Source: Clostridium sp. AN503
GTDB taxonomy: Bacteria > Bacillota > Clostridia > Lachnospirales > Lachnospiraceae
Assembly: GCF_040719375.1 (NCBI RefSeq)
Contig: NZ_JBFDTP010000002.1
Location: 1 to 64,000 of the forward strand
Length of the DNA: 64,000 bases
Direction of reading: 5' to 3'
Positions 27,473 through 36,392 of the stretch are shown piece by piece (within the stretch, counting starts at the first letter, position 1; each line of letters starts with the position of its first letter). The translations under genes were made by a program, and so were the position numbers. The notes under the pieces were generated by a model. It was not told the DNA's origin. It made no database searches and worked only from the letters and a program-made list of their open reading frames with translations.

Positions 27473-28165
27473 ATGGTCAGCAAAAGTCCATTGCAGATTC
27501 AGGCATACGATTATCTGAAAGAGATGATACTTTCCGGGAAGCTGGACCCGGATGTGCTGTACTCAGAAACACGTATGTCTGCGGAGATAGGAGTTTCCAG
27601 AACACCTATGCGGGAAGCCATCCAGTGCTTGAGCCAGGATGGTTATATCACTGTAGTACCCAGCAAGGGTTTTATGCTGAGGAAGCTGAACGAGAAGGAT
27701 ATGGAGGAGACCATTCAGATCCGCTGTGCGATCGAAGGCTTCTGTGTCCATGTGGCTGCAGCAGAGGCAGATACAAAGAAAGGGCAGAAGCTGTTGGCGG
27801 TTTTGGAAAAACTGCTTGATAAGCAGGAGAAGGCGTTAAACAGTAAAAATGGTCCCAGCCGGGACAACCTTGAGAATGGGATCTGGAGTACAGCCAGCTT
27901 TAACCAGTTCATGGAATATGATCACCAGTTTCATCTGGCGCTGGTTGATTATGTTGGGAATCAGGAGTTTAAACAGACGTTCCAGCGTCTGATGTATTTG
28001 ATCCATCTGACAACAAAGGGTGCATTGGCGGTTCCTGGCCGGACAGAAGATACACTGAAGGAGCACCGCCTGTTCTATTCTTATCTGAAAGAGGGGGATG
28101 GAGATGCGGCATATAAGCTGATGATGGTACATCTGATGATGCCGCTGACGATGCATATTGCGTGA
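27473..28165 (+). CDS. GntR family regulator (FadR/FCD type)
   Basis: 230 aa from ATG 27473 (AGGAGG at good distance; the in-frame extension upstream is an untranslated leader). Residues 5-72: winged helix (IQAYDYLKEMILSGKLDP..., SRTPMREAIQCLSQDGYITVVPSKGF). Residues 85-225: all-helical FCD ligand-binding domain (EETIQIRCAIEGFCVHVAA, YDHQFHLALVDYVGN, EHRLFYSYLKEGDGD) with the Asp/His metal-site residues of that family. Divergent from the cyclase/reductase operon and likely its repressor, relieved by an organic acid. Confidence 0.88.
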   Translation: MVSKSPLQIQAYDYLKEMILSGKLDPDVLYSETRMSAEIGVSRTPMREAIQCLSQDGYITVVPSKGFMLRKLNEKDMEETIQIRCAIEGFCVHVAAAEADTKKGQKLLAVLEKLLDKQEKALNSKNGPSRDNLENGIWSTASFNQFMEYDHQFHLALVDYVGNQEFKQTFQRLMYLIHLTTKGALAVPGRTEDTLKEHRLFYSYLKEGDGDAAYKLMMVHLMMPLTMHIA

Positions 28166-28203
28166 TGATTTCAGCGATCAGCCTTTTCCAACTGATTTCC
28201 ACC

Positions 28204-28232
28204 TTGCCTGCCCCACGAAAATAAGCTATAGT
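28204..28232 (+). promoter_or_regulatory. Promoter of the LacI-type regulator
   Basis: TTGCCT 28204-28209, 17-bp spacer, TATAGT 28227-28232, 35 bp before the ATG at 28267. Confidence 0.45.
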
Positions 28233-28266
28233 AGATACAAAATGTAAAGATACGGGGTGTTTGCCA

Positions 28267-29259
28267 ATGACAATTTATGATATAGCAAAAGAAGCTGGTG
28301 TGGCAGCCAGCACAGTTTCCAGGGTGATCAATGAGAAACCGGGCATCAAGGCGGAGACAAGGCAGAAGGTACAGGAGCTTTTGAAAAAGTATAATTACAT
28401 ACCGGATGCAGCGGCAAGGGGGCTGGTGATGCAGTCCACTAAAATCATCGGGATACTGATCGTGGATATCCGTGTGACCCATCATATAGACAGTGCATTT
28501 GTGATCGAACAGGAGCTGACGAAGCGCGGCTACTGCTGTATTACCATGAGCACCGGCCCAACGGATGAGAAGAAGGCAGAATACATCCGCATCCTGGAGC
28601 AGCGCCGGGTAGAGGGCGTGATCCTGATGGGATCCATGTTTACAACGGATGCAGTCAAAGAAAGCATCCAGCGGCATCTGCCGAAAGTCCCGGTGGTGAT
28701 GGTGAACGGTTACCTTGATCTGCCGAATGTTTCGGGGGTGATCGTGGATGAGGACGCCGGGGTGATGCAGTGCGTGGACCTTCTCATGAAAAAGAACAAG
28801 CGGAAGATCGGTTTTATACTGGACTCCCATTCGCCGGCCAACTCAAGGAAACAGCAGGGATACCGTGACGGGATGCGCCGCGCTGGTATGCCGGAGGAGG
28901 CACTGTGGATGTACGAGGCTGAGGAGAGCTCCGTAAAGGGTGGTTATGATACCACAGTACGGTTGATAAAGGATCATCCGGATGTGCAGGGGATCATCTA
29001 TTCTATTGATCTTGTGGCTGTTGGAGGGATCCGCGCGGCATATGACTGTGGATATTCGGTGCCGGATCAACTGGGGCTGATCGGAATTGACAACAGTATT
29101 TATGGGGAGATCTGTATGCCCAGGCTTACGACTCTCAATAACAAGCTGCAGGAGCTGAGCGAGGCGGCAGCGGGGATTCTCCGGGAAGGGCTGGAGGGAA
29201 AAGTACAAAGTAAAAAAATGATGCTGTTCTCGGAGATCATTGAACGGGAGAGCACTTGA
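28267..29259 (+). CDS. LacI family transcriptional regulator
   Basis: 330 aa. Classic N-terminal helix-turn-helix and hinge (MTIYDIAKEAGVAASTVSRVINEKPGIKAETRQ...), then a periplasmic-binding-protein-like sensor domain (IIGILIVDIRVTHH, EGVILMGSMF, GLIGIDNSIYGEICMPRLTTL). ATG 28267 is spaced correctly from GGGGTG; TTG 28261 is the alternative. Followed by a strong terminator (29273-29337). LacI-type palindromes with the core AATCGATT recur in the 660-bp gap before the yiaK-like operon, so it most likely represses that operon in response to a sugar acid. Confidence 0.9.
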   Translation: MTIYDIAKEAGVAASTVSRVINEKPGIKAETRQKVQELLKKYNYIPDAAARGLVMQSTKIIGILIVDIRVTHHIDSAFVIEQELTKRGYCCITMSTGPTDEKKAEYIRILEQRRVEGVILMGSMFTTDAVKESIQRHLPKVPVVMVNGYLDLPNVSGVIVDEDAGVMQCVDLLMKKNKRKIGFILDSHSPANSRKQQGYRDGMRRAGMPEEALWMYEAEESSVKGGYDTTVRLIKDHPDVQGIIYSIDLVAVGGIRAAYDCGYSVPDQLGLIGIDNSIYGEICMPRLTTLNNKLQELSEAAAGILREGLEGKVQSKKMMLFSEIIEREST

Positions 29260-29272
29260 GATGGAACAGGAA

Positions 29273-29337
29273 AGACCCGGAGGGCGGCAGTAAAAAGATG
29301 TATTCTTTTTCTGCCGTTCGCCGGGTCTGTTGTTTTT
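29273..29337 (+). terminator. Terminator after the LacI gene
   Basis: Long stem AGACCCGG...CGGCAG with CTGCCG...CCGGGTCT, then GTTGTTTTT. Confidence 0.8.
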
Positions 29338-29408
29338 GGCGGAGGTAAATCGTGATGCAGAAATGATTTACTGTATGGAGATTAGGAGAATACAGAGCGA
29401 CATAAACT

Positions 29409-29420
29409 GCAATCGATTTC
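29409..29420. promoter_or_regulatory. LacI-type operator half/weak site
   Basis: GCAATCGATTTC matches the palindrome at 29551 in 10 of 12 positions. About 140 bp upstream of the next site, suitable for DNA looping by a tetramer or two dimers. Confidence 0.45.
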
Positions 29421-29550
29421 TAAATTGAAAGAGTGGGAAACTCTATGGGTGTACAATGTGCATAAAAATAAGCCAAAAAAAACGTGCAAAAGTACAATAA
29501 ATATATACTTGAAAACCATAAATCCATATGATATTATAAAAATACAAACC

Positions 29551-29562
29551 GCAATCGATTGC
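29551..29562. promoter_or_regulatory. LacI-type operator, perfect palindrome
   Basis: GCAATCGATTGC, central CG typical of LacI/GalR sites. The surrounding 29340-29826 stretch is AT-rich and contains no convincing gene. Confidence 0.6.
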
Positions 29563-29826
29563 AAAAAAACAAAACATCTACAAGTGTAAAGCAGTAGAGA
29601 TGCAGATGACCATAAAGGTTGTTTTAAGACATGACCGCATCACAGGTCTGAAAAAAGCGGCTGAAACTGCCAGGAATATTTCCAGGGGAGCAGTGAAAGC
29701 GTAATTTGTACATAATACGACCATACTTGACAAGGTTTGCATAATGTGTACGTGAATTTCGCAAAACATATAAAATCTTAACAAAATATTTATGGTTATT
29801 TTGTATAATTTTGCGATAAAAAGTAA

Positions 29827-29873
29827 TTGAAACAGTTAAAAAATTGTGATAAAATCATAACACAATCGATTGC
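29827..29873 (+). promoter_or_regulatory. yiaK-like operon promoter with downstream operator
   Basis: TTGAAA 29827-29832, 17-bp spacer, TAAAAT 29850-29855. The palindrome ACAATCGATTGC follows at 29862-29873, over the expected transcription start, so bound repressor would block initiation. Confidence 0.7.
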
Positions 29874-29918
29874 AAAAATTGTAGATGTACCAAAATGACG
29901 TAGAAGGGGATTAAAACA

Positions 29919-30923
29919 ATGTTAAGAATCAAGTACGAGGATCTGGCAGCAGAATTCAAGCGTGTATTGGTCAGCAGAGGTTTTAACGACAAGAATGCAT
30001 TGGACGCAGCAACAGTTTTTGCACAGAATAGTCTGGATGGTATTTACAGCCATGGGATCAACCGCTTCCCAAGAGTGGTTGAGTATCTGGACAAGGGTGA
30101 GATCGATCCTGATGTGGTAGCTACCTGTGAACTGTCTATGGGCGCGATCGAGCGCTGGGAAGGGCACAGAGGTTTCGGTCCGCTGAATGCAAAACAGGCG
30201 ATGGACCGGGCCTGTGAGCTGGCAAAGCAGTATGGGATCGGTATGGTCGCGCTGGGGAACAGCAATCACTGGATGCGCGGCGGCAGCTATGGCTGGCAGG
30301 CAGCCAATGCCGGTTGTATCGGTATCTGCTGGTCCAACACCATGCCCAATATGCCGGCATGGGGCGGCAAGGACCGGAAGATTGGCAACAACCCGCTGAT
30401 CCTTGCGGTACCGAAGAGCAATGGAGACCATGTGGTTGTGGACTGTGCGGTGTCTCAGTTTTCTTATGGAAAGATAGAGGAGGCCAGGCTTAAGGGACAG
30501 CAGCTTCCGGTACCGGGCGGTTATGATGAGGAAGGCAATCTGACTACAGACCCGGCGGCGATTGAGAAGACCTGGAGGGTGCTTCCGATGGGATACTGGA
30601 AGGGCAGCGGCATTTCCATCCTGTTGGATCTGATGGCTACGGTTCTGACGGATGCCAATTCGGTACAGAAGATCGGGACCTTTGGCGATGAGATCGGATT
30701 GTCACAGATCATGATAGCCATCGACCCGGGCAAATTCAACGACACAGAGACCACTGACCGGATCGTGGATGAGCTGGTAGCAGATATTAAGTCCTCCACG
30801 CCAATCCAGGCGGGCGGCAATATATTCTATCCGGGTGAGATAGAGATCAATACCCGCAGGGACAATTTGGAAAATGGCATTCCGGTCATCGAAGAGAAAT
30901 GGGAAGCAATCCTTAAAATGTAA
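29919..30923 (+). CDS. yiaK: 2,3-diketo-L-gulonate reductase-like (Ldh2/MDH2 family)
   Basis: 334-aa NAD(P)H-dependent oxidoreductase of the malate/L-lactate dehydrogenase 2 family. Close in pattern to E. coli YiaK throughout: GIYSHGINRFPR, the catalytic-region GNSNHWMRGGSYGWQAA, IGICWSNT, NPLILAVP, RVLPMGYWKGSGISILLD. Expected reaction: reduction of 2,3-diketo-L-gulonate to 3-keto-L-gulonate in the cytoplasm. First gene of a five-gene operon in the order yiaK-yiaL-TRAP, as in E. coli yiaKLMNO. Substrate by family and context only. Confidence 0.85.
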   Translation: MLRIKYEDLAAEFKRVLVSRGFNDKNALDAATVFAQNSLDGIYSHGINRFPRVVEYLDKGEIDPDVVATCELSMGAIERWEGHRGFGPLNAKQAMDRACELAKQYGIGMVALGNSNHWMRGGSYGWQAANAGCIGICWSNTMPNMPAWGGKDRKIGNNPLILAVPKSNGDHVVVDCAVSQFSYGKIEEARLKGQQLPVPGGYDEEGNLTTDPAAIEKTWRVLPMGYWKGSGISILLDLMATVLTDANSVQKIGTFGDEIGLSQIMIAIDPGKFNDTETTDRIVDELVADIKSSTPIQAGGNIFYPGEIEINTRRDNLENGIPVIEEKWEAILKM

Positions 30924-30934
30924 AGGAGAGAGCA

Positions 30935-31399
30935 ATGATTTTTTCATCTATATATGCAAAGGATGGTTTCGGAAAATATCCGCAGGCGATCCAGACTGCA
31001 CTTGAGTATTTAAAAGCGAATGATTTTACAAAGATGGAGCCCGGTGTTTATGAGATCCAGGGCAGGGATATCTACGCCCAGGTTATGGATGCCCAGACCG
31101 GGGATATCACGGAGAAACGTCCAGAATGCCATGAGAAGTTTGTGGATGTGCAGTTTTTGGCATCCGGAAGGGAACGCCTGGGATTCACTCCGGACACCGG
31201 AGACTATGAGGTGGACGAGCGCTTTGACGACAGGGATCTGATCTTTTACAAGGCTGTGGAACATGAAGGCTTTGTGGAGGCAGTACCGGGATGCTACAGC
31301 ATCTTTTTCCCGGCGGATGTACATCGTCCGGCTATCGCGTCCGGCGAGCCTATGAAGATCCGTAAGGTTGTGGTAAAAGTGAGTGTGGACCTGCTGTAA
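30935..31399 (+). CDS. yiaL: YhcH/YjgK/YiaL family protein
   Basis: 154-aa cupin-fold protein (DUF386). Motifs: YEIQGRDIYAQVMDAQTG, ECHEKFVDVQFLASGRERLGF, and FFPADVHRPAIA with family histidines likely binding a metal. AAAGGAGAG precedes ATG 30935, 11 bp after yiaK. Members occur with sugar-acid and sialic-acid catabolic genes and are thought to act as sugar isomerases/anomerases or beta-galactosidase-type accessory enzymes. The exact role here is unproven, but the position between reductase and transporter matches the E. coli operon. Confidence 0.8.
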   Translation: MIFSSIYAKDGFGKYPQAIQTALEYLKANDFTKMEPGVYEIQGRDIYAQVMDAQTGDITEKRPECHEKFVDVQFLASGRERLGFTPDTGDYEVDERFDDRDLIFYKAVEHEGFVEAVPGCYSIFFPADVHRPAIASGEPMKIRKVVVKVSVDLL

Positions 31400-31515
31400 C
31401 GACGGCTGGGATGAGCGCCGCCAGGGTCCGTGCGGCATTGGAAAATATGTGATTTACGGCACTGCCTAAGGGAGGGCGGGCGTAAAAATATTATAAAAAG
31501 AGAAGGGAAAGAGTT

Positions 31516-32607
31516 ATGAAGAAAAAAGTATCACTTGTATTGGCAGGAGCTATGGTAATGGCATCACTGGCAGGCTGCGGCGGAGGAGCATCTGCTACCG
31601 CAACGACAGCAGCGCCGGCAGCAGGCGGGGATGCGGCAGGAACCACTGCAGCAGCGTCTGATGTGAAGGCAGACTTAAACCTGATCATTGCCTCCAACCA
31701 GACTTCTTTAGACAATCCTTATTCTTATGGTATGGACAAGTTCAAAGAGGTTGTGGAGGAGAAGTCCGGCGGCAAGATCCAGGTAACCGTACATAAGGGG
31801 ACCCTGGGGGAGAACGAGAACGAGCTGGTTGAGAAGCTGGAGATGGGCGCTGTTTCCATGGTAGTTGCGTCCCCGGGCTTTATGACTGCGATTGGTGTTC
31901 CGGAGGTGGATATCTTCTCCTTAAACTACCTGTTTGACAGCTTCGACCACTGGGAGAAGTGCCTGGACGGTGAGTTCGGCGCCAAGATGAAGGATATCGT
32001 AAAAGAGAAGACCGGAAATAACTTCCGTATCATGGCATACTGGTCCTCCTCTGTGCGTGATTACTATGGTAAGAAAGCAGTTACCAAACCGGAGGATTTA
32101 AAGGGCATGACCATCCGTACCCAGTCTTCCCAGGTACAGCAGGAGTTCTGGAAAGCCTGCGGCGCTATCCCCACTTCAGTAGCATGGGGCGAGCTGTATC
32201 AGGCACTGCAGCAGGGCGTTGTGGATTCCGCAGAGAACGACTACACCAGCTTCATGCTGAAGGAGCACCACAAGACCCCCAACGGGCATTTTATCTCTGA
32301 GACCCACCATGACTACACCACCCGTCTTCTGCTGATGAACGGCAGCTTCTATGACAGCCTGACCGACGAACAGAAGCAGTGGATCGACGAGGCGGTTGAG
32401 GCCTGCACCAAGGAAGAGCGTGAGGTTGTTTACCGCATGTTCAAAGAGTCCAAAGAGAAAGTTATTGCTGACGGCGCAGAAGTAACCAACTTTGAGGATG
32501 TGGATATCGATGCATTTAAGGCGCTGGCCCTTCCGATCCAGGACAAGTTCGCAGCAGACAACAATATGGCTGCAGAGCTGGAGATGGTTCGTGCGGCAGC
32601 AAAATAA
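31516..32607 (+). CDS. TRAP transporter substrate-binding lipoprotein (DctP)
   Basis: 363 aa. Lipoprotein signal MKKKVSLVLAGAMVMASLAGCG with lipobox LAGC, then an Ala/Thr/Gly-rich spacer (to about 50) and the DctP domain. The family pattern includes KMKDIVKEKTGNNFRIMAYW, GMTIRTQSSQVQQEFWKACGAIPTSVAW and ELYQALQQGVVDSAEND. The Arg in TIRTQ is the carboxylate-binding position. Tethered outside the membrane, it delivers a sugar acid to the DctQ/DctM pair; 2,3-diketogulonate is likely from context. AGAAGGGAAAGAG precedes the ATG. Confidence 0.92.
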   Translation: MKKKVSLVLAGAMVMASLAGCGGGASATATTAAPAAGGDAAGTTAAASDVKADLNLIIASNQTSLDNPYSYGMDKFKEVVEEKSGGKIQVTVHKGTLGENENELVEKLEMGAVSMVVASPGFMTAIGVPEVDIFSLNYLFDSFDHWEKCLDGEFGAKMKDIVKEKTGNNFRIMAYWSSSVRDYYGKKAVTKPEDLKGMTIRTQSSQVQQEFWKACGAIPTSVAWGELYQALQQGVVDSAENDYTSFMLKEHHKTPNGHFISETHHDYTTRLLLMNGSFYDSLTDEQKQWIDEAVEACTKEEREVVYRMFKESKEKVIADGAEVTNFEDVDIDAFKALALPIQDKFAADNNMAAELEMVRAAAK

Positions 32608-32728
32608 AAATATCAGATGATTCATGAGACTCAGCAGCCACCTGGGAGACTGGGTGGCTGCTGCTCCGTTTGAAAACCGGCTGTGTACCGGCTGAGAGCG
32701 TGTTGAGATTATAAAAGGAGAACCAAGT

Positions 32729-33214
32729 ATGAAGAAAGCGATTGATTGGTTGCAGAAAATCCAGATTGCAGTCGGCGGCTTCTTCCTGTGTGTATTCCTG
32801 CTTACTGTTGTCTATCAGATGTTTTCCCGCTATTTGGGGATTGCGGCTACCTGGACCGAGGACGTGTCCATGTATTCCTTTATCTGGGCAGTATTCATGG
32901 GCGCAGGCGCCATGGTATATGAGAAACGTCACTTTGCCTTCACTTCTATCAGTGACATGATGAAGAATGACAAGATCAAAAGCATCATTGCGGTTATTAT
33001 TTCCCTTATCATGCTGTTTTTTGCCATACTGATGGCGTATTACGGATATAAGGTGACAAAGCAGTTCTGGAACTATACCTGGAACAATATCCCCTCTTTC
33101 AAGAGAGGGCCGACCTGGCTGTGCCTGCCGATCTGCGGCGTTACCTCGGCTATTTATCTGGTGCAGCAGATCATTGAGGAGATTGGCAGTATTGTGAAAG
33201 GAGGCGGAAACTGA
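32729..33214 (+). CDS. TRAP transporter small permease (DctQ)
   Basis: 161-aa membrane protein with four predicted helices (QIAVGGFFLCVFLLTVVYQM; MYSFIWAVFMGAG; IAVIISLIMLFFAILMAYYG; GPTWLCLPICGVTSAIYLV). Includes the DctQ-typical TWTEDVSMYSFIW segment. AAAGGAG upstream; its stop overlaps the dctM start (TGATG). The 120-bp gap after dctP holds a weak GC-rich hairpin (ACTCAGCAGCCACC/GGTGGCTGCTG) that may tune the excess of binding protein. Confidence 0.9.
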   Translation: MKKAIDWLQKIQIAVGGFFLCVFLLTVVYQMFSRYLGIAATWTEDVSMYSFIWAVFMGAGAMVYEKRHFAFTSISDMMKNDKIKSIIAVIISLIMLFFAILMAYYGYKVTKQFWNYTWNNIPSFKRGPTWLCLPICGVTSAIYLVQQIIEEIGSIVKGGGN

Positions 33215-34500
33215 TGGGTGCTTTGTTGGTTATCATGTTTGTTGTTTTTGTGGCGATCGGTGTTCCGATCTCCTTTGCACTGGGAGTTGTGTCCTTTACC
33301 GGTATCGCTTCCCTGGCGCAGATCCCGAACACGGTTGTGTTCTCCAAGATGTTCAATGGTTTAAACAGCTTTACCCTTTTAGCGGTCCCGCTGTTCATTC
33401 TCGCGGCGAACCTGATGAATGAAGGTGAGATCACCGAAAAGCTGATCGACTGCTGCAACTCCATGGTCGGACATTTCCGCGGCGGCCTGGCTTATTCAAA
33501 CGTATTGGTATCCATGATCTTTGCGGGGATCTCCGGTTCATCCCAGGCGGATACGGCCGGTGTCGGCAAGATCTTCATCCCGGCTATGGAAAAGCAGGGA
33601 TACGACAAGGGGACTTCCGTTGGCGTCACAGCGGCGTCATCTACCTTGGGGTCGATCATTCCGCCCAGTATCACCATGGTCGTGTACGCGGGTATTGCCA
33701 ATGTCAGTACGGGAGCGCTGTTTATGTCCGGCCTGGTGCCAGGTATCTTGCTGGGCCTTGCCATGATGGCGGTGGTCAAATTCTATTCCAAGAAAAAGAA
33801 TTTCCCGAAATGTGAGCGGGTGCCGGTGGCAACGGTGATCCGTCAGACATTGCAGTCCTTACCGGCCCTGTTTACTCCGATCATCCTGATCGGCGGTATT
33901 GTATCTGGTATGTTCACTCCGACAGAGTCCGCGGCTTTTGCCTGTATCTATGCGCTTTTTGTAGGTATCTTTTTCTACAAGACCATTAAGGTGAGGAACT
34001 TACCCAGGATCCTGATCGAGACCATGAAGCTGTCCTCCCTGTCCCTGTTTGCGCTGGCTACGGCAAACGCGCTGGGCGAGCTGCTCAGCTACTATCAGCT
34101 GAACGTGGTGGTACAGCAGTTCTTTACCAACATGCCTGGCGGCAGACTGGTATTCTTACTGGTGGTGGTTGCATTCTTCATGTTTGTTGGTACCTTTATG
34201 GATGCGGTCCCGGCTATGATCCTGTTCGTGCCGATCATCCTGCCGTCATCTACGCTGTTGGGGATCAGCCCGATCATCCTGGGCCTGATCATCGTTGTTA
34301 CCCTGGCTCTGGGCCTGGTAACTCCGCCTTACGGCCTGTGCCTGCTGATCGCTTCATCCATCAGCGGGATCAAGATCGAGGACGCGTTTAAGGGAACCTT
34401 GCCTTACTTCCTGTCCTCCCTCGCAGTATTGTTTTTACTGGTACTTTTCCCAGATCTGTGGCTGGCGATCCCGGCTACCCTTTTCCCGGGGTTGTTCTAA
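33214..34500 (+). CDS. TRAP transporter large permease (DctM)
   Basis: 428-aa sodium-driven transporter subunit with about 12 membrane segments. Family motifs: FTLLAVPLFILAANLMNEG, IFAGISGSSQADTAGVG, SSTLGSIIPPSITMVVYAG, GMFTPTESAAFACIYAL, and VTPPYGLCLLIAS near the end. Coupled to dctQ by a one-base overlap. Last gene of the operon; its stop touches the bidirectional terminator at 34501. Confidence 0.93.
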   Translation: MGALLVIMFVVFVAIGVPISFALGVVSFTGIASLAQIPNTVVFSKMFNGLNSFTLLAVPLFILAANLMNEGEITEKLIDCCNSMVGHFRGGLAYSNVLVSMIFAGISGSSQADTAGVGKIFIPAMEKQGYDKGTSVGVTAASSTLGSIIPPSITMVVYAGIANVSTGALFMSGLVPGILLGLAMMAVVKFYSKKKNFPKCERVPVATVIRQTLQSLPALFTPIILIGGIVSGMFTPTESAAFACIYALFVGIFFYKTIKVRNLPRILIETMKLSSLSLFALATANALGELLSYYQLNVVVQQFFTNMPGGRLVFLLVVVAFFMFVGTFMDAVPAMILFVPIILPSSTLLGISPIILGLIIVVTLALGLVTPPYGLCLLIASSISGIKIEDAFKGTLPYFLSSLAVLFLLVLFPDLWLAIPATLFPGLF

Positions 34501-36200
34501 ACAAAAAGGAGCCTGTCCTGGATGCGCGGGCAGGCTCCTTTTTGTTTTACATCAGGTGAGCTTTCCTGCATATCCGCAGCAGCTTTCCGTCCAAAGGGCA
34601 TATCCGTCAGTTCCTCCTCCGTGACAGTTTTTGTCAGGATAATAAGGATGCCGTAGATCACCATGGCAAGCGGAACGCTTACAAGGAGGCCAAGCTGGTA
34701 GCGATGGGTTACTGATGTGACAGCCGTGTATACACCGTATGCGGCTGCGCCCATAACTGCGGAAGAGACAAGGGGGAGAAGGAAGGTGGTCTTTACTTCC
34801 TGCTTATAATCCAATGTTTTTCCAATGGCGATCCAGTTGAGGATGCACACCACCAGGGCGAAGGTCACGTTGCCGATCACAAGGCCGTAAACGCCCATGC
34901 CCATAAAGTTCAGCATGATATACACTAACGCTGCGTGGATCACCAGTGAGATGGCGGAGTGGGTGACCGACTTGCGCATCAGGTCAACGCCCTGCAGCAC
35001 CGAGTTGGTGACGGTGGAGAGGGAGAAAAAGATGACGGCGGGAGAGCCGATCATCATCAGTTCAGCAGTCAGCTTCTGGCTGTCTCCAAAGATCAGGCGC
35101 ATGATGGGGGCGGCTAAGACGCCCATACCCACAGCGCAGGGGATGGCGATCAGCATGTTGAACTTGACTGTCAGGCTGATCTTATACTTGACCTCATCAT
35201 GGTTTCTCTGCACCCGGGAGTGCACGATGCTGGGGATCATGGAGGTGCCCAGGGCGGAGGCGATGGCGACCGGGACATTGCTCAGCAGACGGTATTTGCT
35301 GCTGTAGATGCCTAACAGGTTGGCCCGTTCTTTCTCCACAAATCCCTTTGCGTCCATGATCTGGCCGAACATGGCGTTGTCCACGGAGCCGCTGAGCTGG
35401 TAGACGAACTGGCTTAAGATGATGGGGGTCAGGGTCAGAAACAGCATGGTGTAGGTGCTTTTCCAGGACTCCACCGGAATGGACTGAGGCTGGCTCAAGA
35501 TCCGCGCGTTCTGCCTGCGGTACCGGATCATTAAGATCACCAGGAAGACCAGGGCGGCGACCGCGCCGGATAAGGTACCCAGGGTACCGCCGGATGCCCC
35601 GTAGGAGCCCACATTTTCCCGTGCCGCAAACCAGTTCATGAAGAACCAGGATGCAGTAATGCTGACAATGGCGTTGACCACCTGCTCGATGATCTGGGAG
35701 ATCGAGGTGGGTACCATATTGCCCTGTCCCTGGAAATATCCGCGGATCACCCCCATAATGGAAAATACAAGGATCGTTGGAGCCATGACTTTAAGGGGAA
35801 GGGCGCTGTTGGGGCTCTTGAAGATGGTCGTAGTGATCCAGTCTGCTCCAAACAGCAGAATCAGGGTCATCAGGCCGCCGGCTGTGATGCCGAACATCAG
35901 ACCGCTTTGAAATATGCGTTTTGCGTCCTGATACTGTTCCCGCACCCGCCTGGCTGCGATCAGCTTGGATACCGCCAGCGGCAGGCTGTAGGAGGAAAGG
36001 ATCAGGCCAATATTATAGATCTCATATGCCGTGCTGTAGTAGCCGTTGCCGTCCGCGCCCAGGATCCGGGTCATGGGGATACGGTACAGCAGACCGATGA
36101 ACCTTACGATGATCCCGGCGGCAGCCAGGATACTTCCCTGTACTAAGAAATTGCCGGCGCTATTCTGCTTTCCTGGTGCATGATTTGTCTCATTGCTCAT
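34497..36200 (-). CDS. Polysaccharide/lipid II-type flippase (SpoVB/MurJ-like, MVF superfamily)
   Basis: 567-aa polytopic membrane protein with about 14 segments. N-terminal NFLVQGSILAAAGIIVRFIGLLYRIPMTRILGADGNGYYSTAYEIYNIGL is the hallmark of the SpoVB/PST-type flippases that move lipid-linked saccharides across the membrane. ATG at 36200 follows GAGGAG. The C-terminal tail (about 15 residues ending LLFV) is encoded by the terminator hairpin. Sporulation (SpoVB) or general wall synthesis are both possible; no sporulation gene is adjacent. A minus-strand promoter lies at 36325-36353. Confidence 0.88.
   Translation of the reverse strand: MSNETNHAPGKQNSAGNFLVQGSILAAAGIIVRFIGLLYRIPMTRILGADGNGYYSTAYEIYNIGLILSSYSLPLAVSKLIAARRVREQYQDAKRIFQSGLMFGITAGGLMTLILLFGADWITTTIFKSPNSALPLKVMAPTILVFSIMGVIRGYFQGQGNMVPTSISQIIEQVVNAIVSITASWFFMNWFAARENVGSYGASGGTLGTLSGAVAALVFLVILMIRYRRQNARILSQPQSIPVESWKSTYTMLFLTLTPIILSQFVYQLSGSVDNAMFGQIMDAKGFVEKERANLLGIYSSKYRLLSNVPVAIASALGTSMIPSIVHSRVQRNHDEVKYKISLTVKFNMLIAIPCAVGMGVLAAPIMRLIFGDSQKLTAELMMIGSPAVIFFSLSTVTNSVLQGVDLMRKSVTHSAISLVIHAALVYIMLNFMGMGVYGLVIGNVTFALVVCILNWIAIGKTLDYKQEVKTTFLLPLVSSAVMGAAAYGVYTAVTSVTHRYQLGLLVSVPLAMVIYGILIILTKTVTEEELTDMPFGRKAAADMQESSPDVKQKGACPRIQDRLLFV
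34501..34549. terminator. Bidirectional terminator between TRAP operon and flippase
   Basis: ACAAAAAGGAGCCTG (34501-34515) pairs perfectly with CAGGCTCCTTTTTGT (34531-34545); A-run on one side and T-run on the other. It also encodes the last residues of the minus-strand flippase frame. Confidence 0.85.
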
Positions 36201-36324
36201 AATGGATTCTCCTCATATGTAACTGACGTGGCAGATCATTACTGCAAAAACTGTGGTTCCTCCGGTTAGTATCCGCCGGACCGGCAGGAAATAAACGGAA
36301 GGAGCAAAAAAATCTGTCCGTTAT

Positions 36325-36353
36325 AGTATAGCGCAATCCGGGCGGACAGGCAA
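36325..36353 (-). promoter_or_regulatory. Promoter of the flippase gene
   Basis: Minus strand TTGCCT (36348-36353), 17-bp spacer, TATACT (36325-36330), about 125 bp upstream of the ATG. Confidence 0.55.
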
Positions 36354-36392
36354 ATAAAATATCGGCCTTAAGTAATTTGCGGCGGTCTGGCG

